A DNA stretch of 64,000 bases from Priestia koreensis (GCF_001274935.1 NZ_LILC01000037.1:124001-188000); one strand, 5' to 3'; shown: positions 1-8,069, counted from the first letter of the stretch. The notes: generated by a model from the sequence alone, not told the origin. A program made the numbers and translations.

Positions 1-311
1 TTTCCTCCGTCCTCTATATGCATCAACTGATCTCCCTGACTTGATACGCGCGCAATTCCATCAAGCAAATCCTGCTTACCACGATCCGCAGCCTCTTCAA
101 TGCGCCTGCTAATACTTTTTAAATCAACATCCTCACGCGCTCTCGTCTGATCAATTGTAAGCTTTGAAGGCCGACGATCAATCGTCATCTCAGCGGCAGG
201 CTGCTCAATCGAAAGATCAGCCTGTGGCTGCTGGATCTCCTGCACCGGCTGATTAATCTGCAACCCAATCTGCCCCCGAGTCGACTCCAACCGAATCTGA
301 GGAAAAATCAT
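1..311 (-). CDS. yviE: YviE-like flagellar operon protein (DUF6470), partial
   Basis: This gene runs off the left edge of the window, so only about 103 N-terminal residues are present. The protein begins MIFPQIRLESTRGQIGLQI and continues with repeated Q-P-x-A-E-[ML]-x-I-[DE]-[RQ] stretches and then PSKLTIDQTRA, followed by a helical part (residues 65-103). This matches the YviE family of Bacillus flagellar loci. The start is ATG at 311-309 behind a GGGGAGTG ribosome site. It lies downstream of flgL on the same strand, as in B. subtilis, where fliW and csrA follow. Its molecular function is not established. The 250 bases between it and flgL hold two long perfect hairpins, so its expression could be uncoupled from flgL. 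Confidence 0.85.
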   Translation of the reverse strand, partial: MIFPQIRLESTRGQIGLQINQPVQEIQQPQADLSIEQPAAEMTIDRRPSKLTIDQTRAREDVDLKSISRRIEEAADRGKQDLLDGIARVSSQGDQLMHIEDGG

Positions 312-451
312 CACTACCACTCCCCTCTATATAATAATTTTTTACGTGTACATTAAAAAAGCTCTCCACACAAGCTATAAAATTCGTAAAGAGGTATGCT
401 CACCACCACCGCAACACCAGACTCCCTGAACTCACCCAAAGAAAAAGGTTT

Positions 452-501
452 ACCTAAGCGTAAGTGGTCAACCCCGAAAGGGGGACCACTTACGCTTAGG
501 T
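452..501. repeat. Long perfect hairpin with GAAA tetraloop
   Basis: An 18-bp perfect stem (452-469 with 484-501) is followed, after a two-base AA bulge, by an inner CCCC-GAAA-GGGG stem-loop (472-483). Capping by a GNRA tetraloop suggests a stable RNA hairpin. On the minus strand, the direction of the flanking genes, it is the second of two hairpins between flgL and yviE. The bases after it read AAACCTTTTTC, only a weak U-tract. It could be an attenuator, a processing site or a mobile palindromic element. Confidence 0.8.
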
Positions 502-548
502 CTAGAAGACACCCCCTCACTGCACTATAGTGAGGGGGTGTCTTCTAG
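502..548. repeat. Second perfect hairpin downstream of flgL
   Basis: A 19-bp perfect stem (502-520 with 530-548) closes a 9-base loop and sits 12 bases past the flgL stop codon and right beside the first hairpin. The stem contains ACCCCCTCAC paired with GTGAGGGGGT. There is no U-run after it on either strand, so it is not a textbook intrinsic terminator. It may protect the 3' end of the flgK-flgL message or act together with the neighbouring hairpin. Confidence 0.75.
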
Positions 549-560
549 CATCAATATACA

Positions 561-1460
561 TCACCGGAGGAAATCCATTAGGCTTGGTTGGATGATTCGT
601 GACCCTACCCCTAACGCAGCACGGTGCACGCTCTCTTGCGTCTTCAAATCTGTAATCACGCGCTCAATATCTGCATCCTCATTATCAGACACGATGCGCT
701 GAGCAATCACTTCCTGCTCATCCACACGATCCTCCATCATCTCAAGCCGGTTTTGACGTGCGCCGAGCTCGGCACGTGTGTTAAGCGTTTTATCAATATG
801 TGTATCAAGAGAAGTCAGAAATTTATTAATATCCGTATTCGTCTTCGTTCCATCCTTCAAATCTGCACTAAGCTTATCTAGCATACTAAAAAGCCCGTTT
901 TCAGGATTAGCTGTATCATGTGTAAAAACCGCATTCGTATCTATACTTACCGGCATATAGATCCCTTTTGACAGCTCGATTTTCACTTCATTTCCGCCTA
1001 GGCCATTTCGCGTACCGTCTTCTTTAATAGGAGCTTCAAGTGTTTTTGTGCCATTAAAAATATATTTATCGCCAACCTGCGTATTTGCAATTGTTACAAG
1101 ATGACCTTTAAGCTGATCAATCTCAGCGGCAATATTTCCACGCTGTGAGCTATCGTACGTATCATTACTTGCCTGTACGACAAGCTCACGAATACGCTGC
1201 ATCGCTTGTGTTGCTTTATCTAACGCTGCATCCGAGTTTTCAATCCAGTTGTACGCTTCTGAAAAGTTCGCTTTATATTGCTCCGTTTCAGCGAGTGATG
1301 TACGATACGTAATTCCCTTCATCGCGATAACTGGATCATCAGATGGGCGATTAATTTTCTTACCAGTTGAAAGCTGATCTTGGTATTTATCCATACGCTG
1401 ATAGCTCGAGCTCAGGTTACGAAGCATGTTTGTCGAAAGCATTCCTTGTGTTACGCGCAT
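561..1460 (-). CDS. flgL: Flagellar hook-filament junction protein FlgL (HAP3)
   Basis: FlgL is the second hook-associated protein and joins the hook-FlgK zone to the flagellin filament. It is exported by the flagellar type III apparatus. The 299-residue protein shows the flagellin-type N-terminal D0/D1 helices (RVTQGMLSTNMLRNLSSSY, then LSTGKKINRPSDDP, the signature shared by FlgL and flagellin) and a C-terminal helical D1/D0 half (TRAELGARQNRLEMMEDR ... DLKTQESVHRAALGVGSRI). The length is normal for Bacillus FlgL. It begins 9 bases after flgK, so the two are cotranscribed, and the ATG follows a Shine-Dalgarno in that gap. Expression is expected from the sigma-D promoter ahead of flgM. Confidence 0.95.
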   Translation of the reverse strand: MRVTQGMLSTNMLRNLSSSYQRMDKYQDQLSTGKKINRPSDDPVIAMKGITYRTSLAETEQYKANFSEAYNWIENSDAALDKATQAMQRIRELVVQASNDTYDSSQRGNIAAEIDQLKGHLVTIANTQVGDKYIFNGTKTLEAPIKEDGTRNGLGGNEVKIELSKGIYMPVSIDTNAVFTHDTANPENGLFSMLDKLSADLKDGTKTNTDINKFLTSLDTHIDKTLNTRAELGARQNRLEMMEDRVDEQEVIAQRIVSDNEDADIERVITDLKTQESVHRAALGVGSRIIQPSLMDFLR

Positions 1461-1469
1461 TATCTATAC

Positions 1470-3113
1470 CTACCTTCCAACGAGTCCCATACCGTTAATA
1501 ATTTTATCAAGCATTTCATCTACGACGGTAATGTTTCTTGCCGCCGCGTTGTATGCATGCTGAAACTGAATCATGTTTGTCATTTCTTCATCAAGTGACA
1601 CCGCACTCACTGATTGACGACGCTCGTCAACCGATTGACGGAGCTTATCTGAATTATCAAGCATACGATTTGCCTGCTGACCGTCTACACCTACTTGTCC
1701 AATGATCGCTTCATAAAAGGATTGAATCGTACCATTCTTAATAGGCAAATTCATCGCTGTCAGATCAATTGTAGTAGTCGTCCCGACGAGAGTAATCGTG
1801 GACTGATTAAGCTGATAGCTCTTTACGTTACTTAAGTTAATAGCATTGCTACCGTTCCCAGCCGTTCCTGGTTCAGTTGAAACGGCAATTTCGGAACCTT
1901 GACTCAAGTTCACACCGATGTTTTTCGCGGCATCCTTTTGCGCCCCAACACCTGAAAAGAAGTCCTTACCTGATGGATCTGTACCATTTAACTCATAGCC
2001 CGTTTGATGAACGGCGTTAAAAAGCTGTCCAAACGAATAAGCCATTTGGTCAAGCTTATCTAGTGCTTCTGGATACAATCCCTTTGACGTTGTTCCGTCT
2101 GAATAACCAAAGCTCTCAATAATTCCACGAAGCTTTCCTGATGGGAATTTATCATTAAAATCCAATGTAGCTGTAGAAGCTGCCGTGCCGTCCTCATTTG
2201 TAAGTGCAGTCCCATCCTGATTCACAATAGCCATCTTTGTGACACCTGTTTCAGGGGGAACATCTACTAATCCACTGTTAGGTGGGACAGTTGGAAAGGA
2301 AAGCGCATTTCCTTTTGTCCCTTCCACTAAATAATGCTCCACACCTGCACCGTCAACGAGAATAATATTAGCAATTCCTTCAGCCATTTTAGATGCGTTG
2401 CTTGGTACGCCTGGCTGAGTGCTTGGCTTCATTTCAACCTTCACGTCAACAAGCCCTGTTAATTGGTCAATTAAGCGATCTCGCTCATCATAAAGATCAT
2501 TTGGAAGATAACCGTGAGGCTCAATTTCTTTAATTTGTTTATTAATATCACCAAGTTGCTTTGCAATGGAATTGATCTCTTTTACCGTCACGCTCGCTTG
2601 GCTGGATAAATCTTTTTGAATCGCGCTTAACGAATTGCTTAAATATTGAAACGTCTCTGCGACAGCTTTCCCGTTCGATAAGACAACAGACCTTGCACCT
2701 GAGTTTTCAGGACTTGTGCTGAGAACCTGCAGGCTTTTCCAAAACTTATCCATTGTATTTGCGAGTCCACTATCAGATGGCTCATTTAAAATGTCTTCCA
2801 TCTTCGTGACAGCATCGGCTCTTGCCGTCCAATACCCCACCTTATTCTGTTCATCACGATACTGAAGGTCTAAGAAATTTTCGCGGACGCGCTGAATGCT
2901 GCCTGCTTTTACGCCGGTACCCATCTGGCCTGGAATTTCGGGGCGGTTCATGGATGGGGCTGGGTATGGTTCTGTTTGTTCGAAGTTGACGCGCTGGCGG
3001 CTATATCCTGGGGTGTTTGCATTGGCGATGTTTTGTCCTGTTGTGTAAAGAGCGGCTTGCTGTGTGCTCATGCCCCGCTTCGCTACTTCCAGACCATGAA
3101 AGGTTGAAGTCAT
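1470..3113 (-). CDS. flgK: Flagellar hook-associated protein FlgK (HAP1)
   Basis: FlgK forms the first hook-filament junction ring. The 547-residue protein opens with STFHGLEVAKRGMSTQQAAL and NIANANTPGYSRQRV, the rod/hook-family N-terminal signature that includes the conserved ANxNTPGYSRQ. It ends with a C-terminal D0 helix (SLDEEMTNMIQFQHAYNAAA ... MLDKIINGMG) that is diagnostic of FlgK. The middle (roughly residues 190-440) is the variable surface domain. The ATG at 3113 follows GGAGGAATCACC. It lies 20 bases downstream of flgN, its export chaperone, and 9 bases upstream of flgL, which fits one operon. Confidence 0.95.
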   Translation of the reverse strand: MTSTFHGLEVAKRGMSTQQAALYTTGQNIANANTPGYSRQRVNFEQTEPYPAPSMNRPEIPGQMGTGVKAGSIQRVRENFLDLQYRDEQNKVGYWTARADAVTKMEDILNEPSDSGLANTMDKFWKSLQVLSTSPENSGARSVVLSNGKAVAETFQYLSNSLSAIQKDLSSQASVTVKEINSIAKQLGDINKQIKEIEPHGYLPNDLYDERDRLIDQLTGLVDVKVEMKPSTQPGVPSNASKMAEGIANIILVDGAGVEHYLVEGTKGNALSFPTVPPNSGLVDVPPETGVTKMAIVNQDGTALTNEDGTAASTATLDFNDKFPSGKLRGIIESFGYSDGTTSKGLYPEALDKLDQMAYSFGQLFNAVHQTGYELNGTDPSGKDFFSGVGAQKDAAKNIGVNLSQGSEIAVSTEPGTAGNGSNAINLSNVKSYQLNQSTITLVGTTTTIDLTAMNLPIKNGTIQSFYEAIIGQVGVDGQQANRMLDNSDKLRQSVDERRQSVSAVSLDEEMTNMIQFQHAYNAAARNITVVDEMLDKIINGMGLVGR

Positions 3114-3133
3114 GGTGATTCCTCCATTTCTCG

Positions 3134-3616
3134 TTAGGCTTTTGAATTAAACATGGATCGATTGTACGTCGCATTTTGCAACACACTTTTCTTGCTGTAG
3201 TTCATGCTCGGTTGCTGCGGCTGCACAAGATCCAGTGAAACGTTAATAAATTGCAGCGATTGATAAACCATATGCTGATTGAGATGATTTCGGTGCTTCA
3301 AATCCGTCATGACCGTTAAAAGCTGCGTTTGCAGAGATTGCAGCTTGCTTTTTTCAGGCTCATCTGCACGATTGATCACATCAGACAAAACAGGCGCATC
3401 GTTACTGCTGTTTGCCAGAGCTTGTCGTACCATCTGCTGTCTCGTTTGCTCTAACTGATTAATTGCAGCAATATGTGCCTGTTCCTGTGTCATAATATCG
3501 TTTAACGACTGAATATCATTCTTTTTAATGATCTCTGTTTTCCGTTCTGCAAGCGACAAAAGGCTTTTATGACAGAGAAGCTCTTTTTCTAAAATGGTGC
3601 TTAGCATTTGAACCAT
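3134..3616 (-). CDS. flgN: FlgN-type flagellar export chaperone
   Basis: This 160-residue, largely alpha-helical protein has the FlgN-family layout: a long N-terminal coiled hairpin (LSTILEKELLCHKSLLSLAERKTE), a middle helix, and a C-terminal binding tail ending in HxNQHMVYQSLQFINVSLDLV. FlgN chaperones FlgK and FlgL to the export gate and keeps them soluble. In B. subtilis the homologue is YvyG. It sits between flgM (17 bases upstream) and flgK (20 bases downstream) in one minus-strand operon. Assignment rests on both sequence pattern and position, since FlgN proteins diverge strongly. Confidence 0.88.
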   Translation of the reverse strand: MVQMLSTILEKELLCHKSLLSLAERKTEIIKKNDIQSLNDIMTQEQAHIAAINQLEQTRQQMVRQALANSSNDAPVLSDVINRADEPEKSKLQSLQTQLLTVMTDLKHRNHLNQHMVYQSLQFINVSLDLVQPQQPSMNYSKKSVLQNATYNRSMFNSKA

Positions 3617-3633
3617 ACGTTGTCAGCTCACTT

Positions 3634-3894
3634 TTACTTTTTATAAAAATCAACTAATCCTTTTGCGATTTCCTTCGCATCAATTTGATACGTGCCGTTT
3701 TGGATCTGTTGCTTCAGCTCATCAATTTTTTTCTGGCGCTCCGTAACGACTTGATTTGTTTGCTGCAGCTCTTTTGCCTGAGTTGAAATTTGTACTTCAT
3801 CTCGTTTGCCTGCTGCTTTCTCAATTTGTGCTAACTTGTCAATTTGCTTTTTATATGGATTAATACCTGATGTTCCTAATGGATTAATCTTCAT
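3634..3894 (-). CDS. flgM: Anti-sigma-D factor FlgM
   Basis: FlgM binds and inhibits sigma-D until the hook-basal body is complete and it can be removed from the cell. The 86-residue protein has a disordered N-terminus (KINPLGTSGINPYKKQIDK) and the conserved C-terminal sigma-binding part (RDEVQISTQAKELQ ... IDELKQQIQNGTYQIDAKEIAKGLVDF). I place the start at ATG 3894, 8 bases after GAGG. An in-frame GTG at 3903 overlaps that Shine-Dalgarno and is less likely. A near-consensus sigma-D promoter lies 42-68 bases upstream, so FlgM feeds back on its own transcription. It heads the flgM-flgN-flgK-flgL unit. Confidence 0.93.
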   Translation of the reverse strand: MKINPLGTSGINPYKKQIDKLAQIEKAAGKRDEVQISTQAKELQQTNQVVTERQKKIDELKQQIQNGTYQIDAKEIAKGLVDFYKK

Positions 3895-3935
3895 TCCTTT
3901 CACCTCGTTTTTCCGTTTCGATTTACTTGTCTATA

Positions 3936-3962
3936 ATATCGGTTATCTTCACATAAAGTTAA
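3936..3962 (-). promoter_or_regulatory. Sigma-D promoter of flgM-flgN-flgK-flgL
   Basis: On the minus strand a TTAA box (3959-3962) is followed by exactly 15 bases and ACCGATAT (3936-3943). The sigma-D consensus is TAAA-N15-GCCGATAT, so 3 of 4 and 7 of 8 positions match with ideal spacing. Transcription would start near 3929. The rest of the 3895-4148 gap is AT-rich and shows nothing else I can support. Confidence 0.85.
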
Positions 3963-4148
3963 CAAATCGAGCCAAAGATAAGCCGTTGCACCTATTAATA
4001 GTGTATTATACGTCGACCGCTTATTTCCTTTATCCTGCTTATATTTTCTTCCTTATATCTAAGGATACAGGTCTAGCGATCTAGAAATGCTAATACCCTA
4101 TTTTATTCCAAGTAAATCGCTTTATCTCCTCCTCTTTTTTCTTAAATT

Positions 4149-4565
4149 TTATGACTCGTTAAAATTTTTCGTATGATAAGCGCCTCGATTGGAGCGTCGT
4201 GATTCTTCCTTTTTTTCTTGATCCGCTAGAGATGTTAAATCGCGCTGTAGACTATTTCGGCAGCCGTCACAGATTTTTCCTTGTGAAATTAATGCGCCGC
4301 ATTGATCACACGGGTAGCCAAGATTCGGAAACTTCGTGATTTGCAGTCTCCCTTGTTTCACAAAACGAAAAATCATTTCCTCTGTTACTCCTGTCGCATC
4401 TGTGATTTGGTGGGAAGTTGCCATCCGGTTTTCACGCTTGCGCATAAAGCTATACACAAGATCAAACTGACGGTCCTCTTCCTTACGACACGAATCACAC
4501 ATACTGCGAAAGGCAGTCTTCATAAATAACTGATTACATGATGGGCAGTTCGCAACTTCACTCAT
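4149..4565 (-). CDS. yvyF: Flagellar operon zinc-finger protein YvyF
   Basis: This 138-residue cytoplasmic protein has two zinc-ribbon-like cysteine sets: CPSCNQLF...CDSC near the N-terminus (residues 7-29) and CDQCGALI...CDGC in the middle (about 86-103). Between them is a helical segment with ATSHQITDATGVTEEMIFRF that looks like a winged helix. This is the architecture of the YvyF/TIGR03826 flagellar operon family found next to flgM in Bacillus. Its precise role is unknown; a regulatory or RNA/DNA-binding role is possible. It lies between comFC (81 bases upstream) and flgM, and probably receives read-through from the comF promoter. Confidence 0.9.
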   Translation of the reverse strand: MSEVANCPSCNQLFMKTAFRSMCDSCRKEEDRQFDLVYSFMRKRENRMATSHQITDATGVTEEMIFRFVKQGRLQITKFPNLGYPCDQCGALISQGKICDGCRNSLQRDLTSLADQEKKEESRRSNRGAYHTKNFNES

Positions 4566-4646
4566 AAATCGTTCTCCCTTTCTCCTCGTCTCCTTTTTAT
4601 ATCGTTCTTTTGGCCTTGTACCTTTAGCATTTTATAAAAAGATTTT

Positions 4647-5345
4647 CTAACCGCGAGCAAGCGTATAAGATGCTACTTCTGTTGCCCCGGCCTCAAGTAA
4701 GCTCCGCGCCGCAAGCCTCACCGTTGTTCCCGTCGTATAAATGTCATCGATCAATACAATAGACGTCCCTTGTACCACTTCAGGAGTGAGCACCGAGAAA
4801 ATTTGCTCACTTTGCAGGCGTTGATTTCTAGACCGCTTTGACTGCTTTTCACTATGAAGGCGTGTTAACGCGTTTTGCGTCTTGATTCCTAACAGCTCTC
4901 CTAACGCCTCTGCTTGATTAAAGCCTCGTTCGTATAATCGTTTTGCGCTTAATGGGATGGGAACGACAAGATGAGAAGGTAAAAATGATTGCTGATACAC
5001 GTTCATCCATTTTACGCGAAACGCCTCCCGAAGCTCATAATCACCGCGAAATTTGAAGGTTGCCATAACGTCTTTCATCCATTCATTGTACGTATAAAGA
5101 GACACGTTTTTCGTCAGAGCATCTCCTCCTTCTTCCCAGCGCTTGCAGTCTAGACACTGACCGTTTTCTTGATACGCTGCTTCTAAAAGAAGAAGTGATC
5201 GTCCGCATCTACACGTATCACCACTAATAAGCTCAAATTTCTCCGCGCAGTCCGCACATATCTGTTCATTTTCTGCTCGTTGAATGAGAAAACGCCACGT
5301 AGGAACGTTACGCATGACGTCATGACAGATAAGGCAGCTAGTCAT
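4647..5345 (-). CDS. comFC: Competence protein ComFC (phosphoribosyltransferase-like)
   Basis: ComFC is required for efficient transformation and is a partner of ComFA. The 232-residue protein has an N-terminal four-cysteine zinc module (CLIC ... CADC, then CRCG ... CLDC) and a C-terminal phosphoribosyltransferase fold with VVPIPLSAKRLYERGFNQA and the PRPP loop IVLIDDIYTTGTT. The start is best at ATG 5345, inside ATGACTAG, which overlaps the comFA stop codon, so translation is coupled. An in-frame TTG lies one codon upstream. Unlike B. subtilis, no comFB lies between comFA and comFC. Confidence 0.93.
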   Translation of the reverse strand: MTSCLICHDVMRNVPTWRFLIQRAENEQICADCAEKFELISGDTCRCGRSLLLLEAAYQENGQCLDCKRWEEGGDALTKNVSLYTYNEWMKDVMATFKFRGDYELREAFRVKWMNVYQQSFLPSHLVVPIPLSAKRLYERGFNQAEALGELLGIKTQNALTRLHSEKQSKRSRNQRLQSEQIFSVLTPEVVQGTSIVLIDDIYTTGTTVRLAARSLLEAGATEVASYTLARG

Positions 5346-6813
5346 CAATTAGTCCGCGTCCTTTCGCAAGCTTATTCATTGCTTTGATATGGTGAACGGC
5401 TCGCTTCATCTCCAGCGTTTTTCCGTAATGAAAGAATGTAATCGTCCCTGTTGGAAACGAGGCGCTTCGTCCCACACGTCCTCCAATTTGTACGAGCGCG
5501 CTTTCGGTAAAAATACCGTCCTCAGCTCCTAATACGGCAACATCTATGTTTGGAACGGTGACTCCCCGCTCGAGGATTGTTGTCGTTACAAGAATAAGAA
5601 TCTCACCTTTTCGAAAACGAGCCACCTTCTCTTTACGATTTGGGTCCTCAGAATGAACGCCTTCGACGGATGAGCAGAAGGTTTTGATACATGTAACAAC
5701 GGTCTCCATAAGGCTAATTTGAGGAAGAAAAAGAAACACCTGTTTTTGCTCGTTTATTCGTTGTTGCAGCCATTTTACAAGCACGGAGACAAGCCTGTTT
5801 TTCTTCAATGCTTTTCGCCAATTTCCACACCACTGAAAGGTGGGGACCGGGATGGCGTGACGGTGATAGCGCGCTGGAATCATCACCGCATTCCGTTTGC
5901 CTCGTTCTACTTCCTTTTGCCAAAGAAGACTCGGAGTGGCTGTTAAATACACAAGCGCTGAATCGTCCTTTCTCGCCTGCTTTACCGCATAATGAAGCAT
6001 GGGTTCTGTTGTATAAGGAAAAGCATCGACTTCATCTAAAATAATCAGATCAAAGTTTTTATAGTATCGAAGTAATTGGTGAGTGGTTGATAACACAAGG
6101 GGAGCGGTTTTTAAGCAATCTGAGCTACCGCCGTAGAGGGCAATCACGTCCGTTTGTGAGAAGGCAGCCTGTAAGCGAGGCTTTAGTTCAATGATGACAT
6201 CTGTTCGTGGACTTGCGAGGCATACGCGTAAATTTTGCTTCAAAGCGGCTTCAATTCCTGGAAACAGCACCTCCGTTTTCCCTGCCCCGCACACCGCCCA
6301 AACGAGCAGCTCCTCGCGCTTAGTCATGCTTTCAATGACTCGCTGTGAGGCGTCCTGCTGTGGTGGAGATAATGTACCGGACCACGTCATAACAGGTGGT
6401 GTCTGTGCTGCTGGTAATGGCCCTGACCAGCTAACAAGTGGCGTGCATTCACTTACTCGTCCCATCATCAAACATACCCTGCAATAACGGCAATCTTGTT
6501 TGCATCTCGCACACGGAAACTGCCCAAAGGAGCTACTATTCCCGCAGCGCTCGCACCTATCATTTTCGATCCCCTTACGATAGAATATGCATCCGTTTTG
6601 GTAGTGTTCGTGTAGTTGATTCGTAGAAAATGATAGTTCTTCAAGTAAAAGCTGCTTACCAGCGAGAATGTGTTGAAGCTCAGGTGAGTATGAAAAATGA
6701 GGATTGTAAGCTGGGGTGTTCCAATGAGGAATTTGTGAAATGGATCGAAGCGTAGACTGTTTTTCAACAAGAGGTTCGGGCACAAGCTTATCATTTATAA
6801 GTGCGAATCGCAC
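5338..6813 (-). CDS. comFA: ATP-dependent DNA uptake helicase ComFA
   Basis: ComFA is a cytoplasmic, membrane-associated superfamily 2 ATPase that drives single-stranded DNA import during transformation. The 491-residue protein has an N-terminal zinc module (CERCGN, CARCKQDCRYC, CLMMGR, residues about 87-123), Walker A GAGKTE, a DEVD box in place of DEAD, motif III LTATPS, and the C-terminal helicase motif QIGGRVGRS. The start is GTG at 6813-6811, 9 bases after AAAGGAG; the nearer ATG is out of frame. It overlaps comFC by 8 bases. The upstream region has a perfect -10 flanked by an inverted repeat, but I see no AAAA-N5-TTTT ComK boxes. Confidence 0.94.
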   Translation of the reverse strand: MRFALINDKLVPEPLVEKQSTLRSISQIPHWNTPAYNPHFSYSPELQHILAGKQLLLEELSFSTNQLHEHYQNGCIFYRKGIENDRCERCGNSSSFGQFPCARCKQDCRYCRVCLMMGRVSECTPLVSWSGPLPAAQTPPVMTWSGTLSPPQQDASQRVIESMTKREELLVWAVCGAGKTEVLFPGIEAALKQNLRVCLASPRTDVIIELKPRLQAAFSQTDVIALYGGSSDCLKTAPLVLSTTHQLLRYYKNFDLIILDEVDAFPYTTEPMLHYAVKQARKDDSALVYLTATPSLLWQKEVERGKRNAVMIPARYHRHAIPVPTFQWCGNWRKALKKNRLVSVLVKWLQQRINEQKQVFLFLPQISLMETVVTCIKTFCSSVEGVHSEDPNRKEKVARFRKGEILILVTTTILERGVTVPNIDVAVLGAEDGIFTESALVQIGGRVGRSASFPTGTITFFHYGKTLEMKRAVHHIKAMNKLAKGRGLIDD

Positions 6814-6830
6814 AAAGCATCACTCCTTTT

Positions 6831-6861
6831 ACTTGTCGTTCGGTTCTATTATACGACAAGT
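6831..6861 (-). promoter_or_regulatory. comFA -10 element inside a 9-bp inverted repeat
   Basis: The minus strand carries a perfect TATAAT (6848-6853) upstream of comFA. A perfect inverted repeat, ACTTGTCGT at 6831-6839 and ACGACAAGT at 6853-6861, straddles it, with arm centres 22 bases apart (about two helical turns). One arm abuts the -10 and the other covers about +3 to +11, ending just before the Shine-Dalgarno. No good -35 is visible 17 bases upstream. This geometry fits a repressor operator or an activator-dependent promoter. The binding protein is unknown. Confidence 0.5.
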
Positions 6862-6908
6862 TGAGGCAGTAGCAGTAATTTATCGCTGTCACTGCCGAGA
6901 TTACCGAT

Positions 6909-7139
6909 TTGATCGATACATATGCTATTTTGATCGATAGATTCTCAAATTTGATCGATTCATTCACGCATTCGACCGATAGGCTTTCCAATTTGATCGA
7001 TACATACGCTATTTTGATCGATTCATTCACGCATTCGACCGATAGGCTTTCAAATTTGATCGATTGACTCACGCATTCGACCGATAGACCCCCAAATTTG
7101 ATCGATCTAGTCACTTTTTCATTCGATAAATCCTAAATT
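6909..7139. repeat. 21-bp tandem repeat array built on TTGATCGAT
   Basis: Ten units begin at exactly 21-base intervals (6909, 6930, 6951 ... 7098), and a decayed eleventh runs from 7119. Each unit starts with TTGATCGAT or TCGACCGAT and continues with 12 more variable bases; units with CATTCACGCA or AGGCTTTC alternate. The array fills the gap between the degV terminator and the comFA promoter region. On the minus strand it reads as an open frame of heptapeptides (SIKFESL/SVECVNE), but there is no Shine-Dalgarno and the frame is a by-product of the 21-base period. Twenty-one bases equal two DNA turns, so all boxes face the same side. Confidence 0.9.
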
Positions 7140-7187
7140 CCCCTCCTCCAAACACCACGCTCATCCCACTCTTTTTATCTATCAACT

Positions 7188-7220
7188 AAAAAAACCACCC
7201 CGCACGATGCGAGATGGTTT
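7188..7220 (-). terminator. Intrinsic terminator of degV
   Basis: On the minus strand AACCATCTCGCA pairs with TGCGGGGTGGTT around a 3-base loop (7194-7220), followed by seven T residues (7188-7194). It lies 6 bases after the degV stop codon and should separate degV from comFA. Confidence 0.88.
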
Positions 7221-7226
7221 CGTCAC

Positions 7227-8069
7227 TTATTTTTCATACCAGCCAATTCCGACTGCACCTTCTCCTAGGTGTGTACCGATGACAGCTCCGAAATAGGAGG
7301 TGCTGAATTCGACGGTTGGGAATTGCTGCTGTAGATCTTGTAGAATTTCCTCTGCTTCGTGTGGACGATTAGCGTGAATAATGACGGCGCGAATCGGACC
7401 TTTTGCTTTCACGTCTTCACCAAGCAGATCGTAAATACGCTTTAGCGCTTTTTTACGCGTGCGGATTTTTTCAAACGGAACGATTTTTTTATCGACGAAG
7501 TGAAGAAGTGGTTTGATTTGTAGAAGGCTTCCCATGATTGCCTGCGTTGCTGACAAACGACCGCCGCGCTGTAAGTGTCCGAGGTCATCGACCATAAAGT
7601 AGGCACGAACAGATGGCATCATTTCATCAAGACGAGCCATAATGTCGTTTACATCACGCTCTTCTCGCGCCATTTTTGCCCCTTCAATTGCGTAAAAACC
7701 TTGTACCATACAGCTGATCTCAGAATCAAAGGCACGTACGTCAATGCCCTCTACCATATTGCCTGCTGCGACAACGTTTTGATATGTACCGCTGATGCCG
7801 CTTGAAAGTGTAATCACAATCGCAGCGTCATAGTCTTTTGATAACTCTTCGAACAGCTCAACAAATTGGCCGATCGGTGGCTGGGACGTAGTCGGAAGAG
7901 CTTTATGTTCACGAACTAATTCAAAAAATTCCTCTGCTTCTAAATCTATGTCTTCACGATAGGTTTCGCCATTGATGATGACGCTCAATGGGATCATGCG
8001 GATATTCCATTTTTCACGTTCTTCTTTCGAAATATAGGCTGTACTATCTGTAATAATGGCTGTTTTCAT
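7227..8069 (-). CDS. degV: DegV/FakB-family fatty-acid-binding protein
   Basis: DegV-family proteins bind a fatty acid and, as FakB, present it to the kinase FakA for phosphorylation and entry into phospholipids. The 280-residue protein has the family signatures: ITDSTAYIS near the N-terminus, the ligand-contact motif TSQPPIGQF (about residues 60-68), ITLSSGISGTYQN, and GGRLS in the C-terminal half followed by IKPLL. The length is typical. It lies between the yaaR trio and comFA, the same position as yviA in B. subtilis. It has its own terminator. The lipid bound cannot be read from sequence. Confidence 0.92.
   Translation of the reverse strand: MKTAIITDSTAYISKEEREKWNIRMIPLSVIINGETYREDIDLEAEEFFELVREHKALPTTSQPPIGQFVELFEELSKDYDAAIVITLSSGISGTYQNVVAAGNMVEGIDVRAFDSEISCMVQGFYAIEGAKMAREERDVNDIMARLDEMMPSVRAYFMVDDLGHLQRGGRLSATQAIMGSLLQIKPLLHFVDKKIVPFEKIRTRKKALKRIYDLLGEDVKAKGPIRAVIIHANRPHEAEEILQDLQQQFPTVEFSTSYFGAVIGTHLGEGAVGIGWYEK

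Noticed and set aside
452..548. Simple Rho-independent terminators
   Set aside because: The stems are perfect but lack a U-tract on either strand, so I list them as hairpin elements instead.
6791..7114. Open frame encoding SIKFESL/SVECVNE heptad repeats
   Set aside because: It is the minus-strand translation of the 21-bp repeat array (7 codons per unit), has no ribosome site, and runs into the comFA start region. The periodic DNA explains the open frame.
6909..7139. CRISPR array
   Set aside because: Repeat plus spacer is only 21 bases, the variable parts recur between units, and no cas genes are near.
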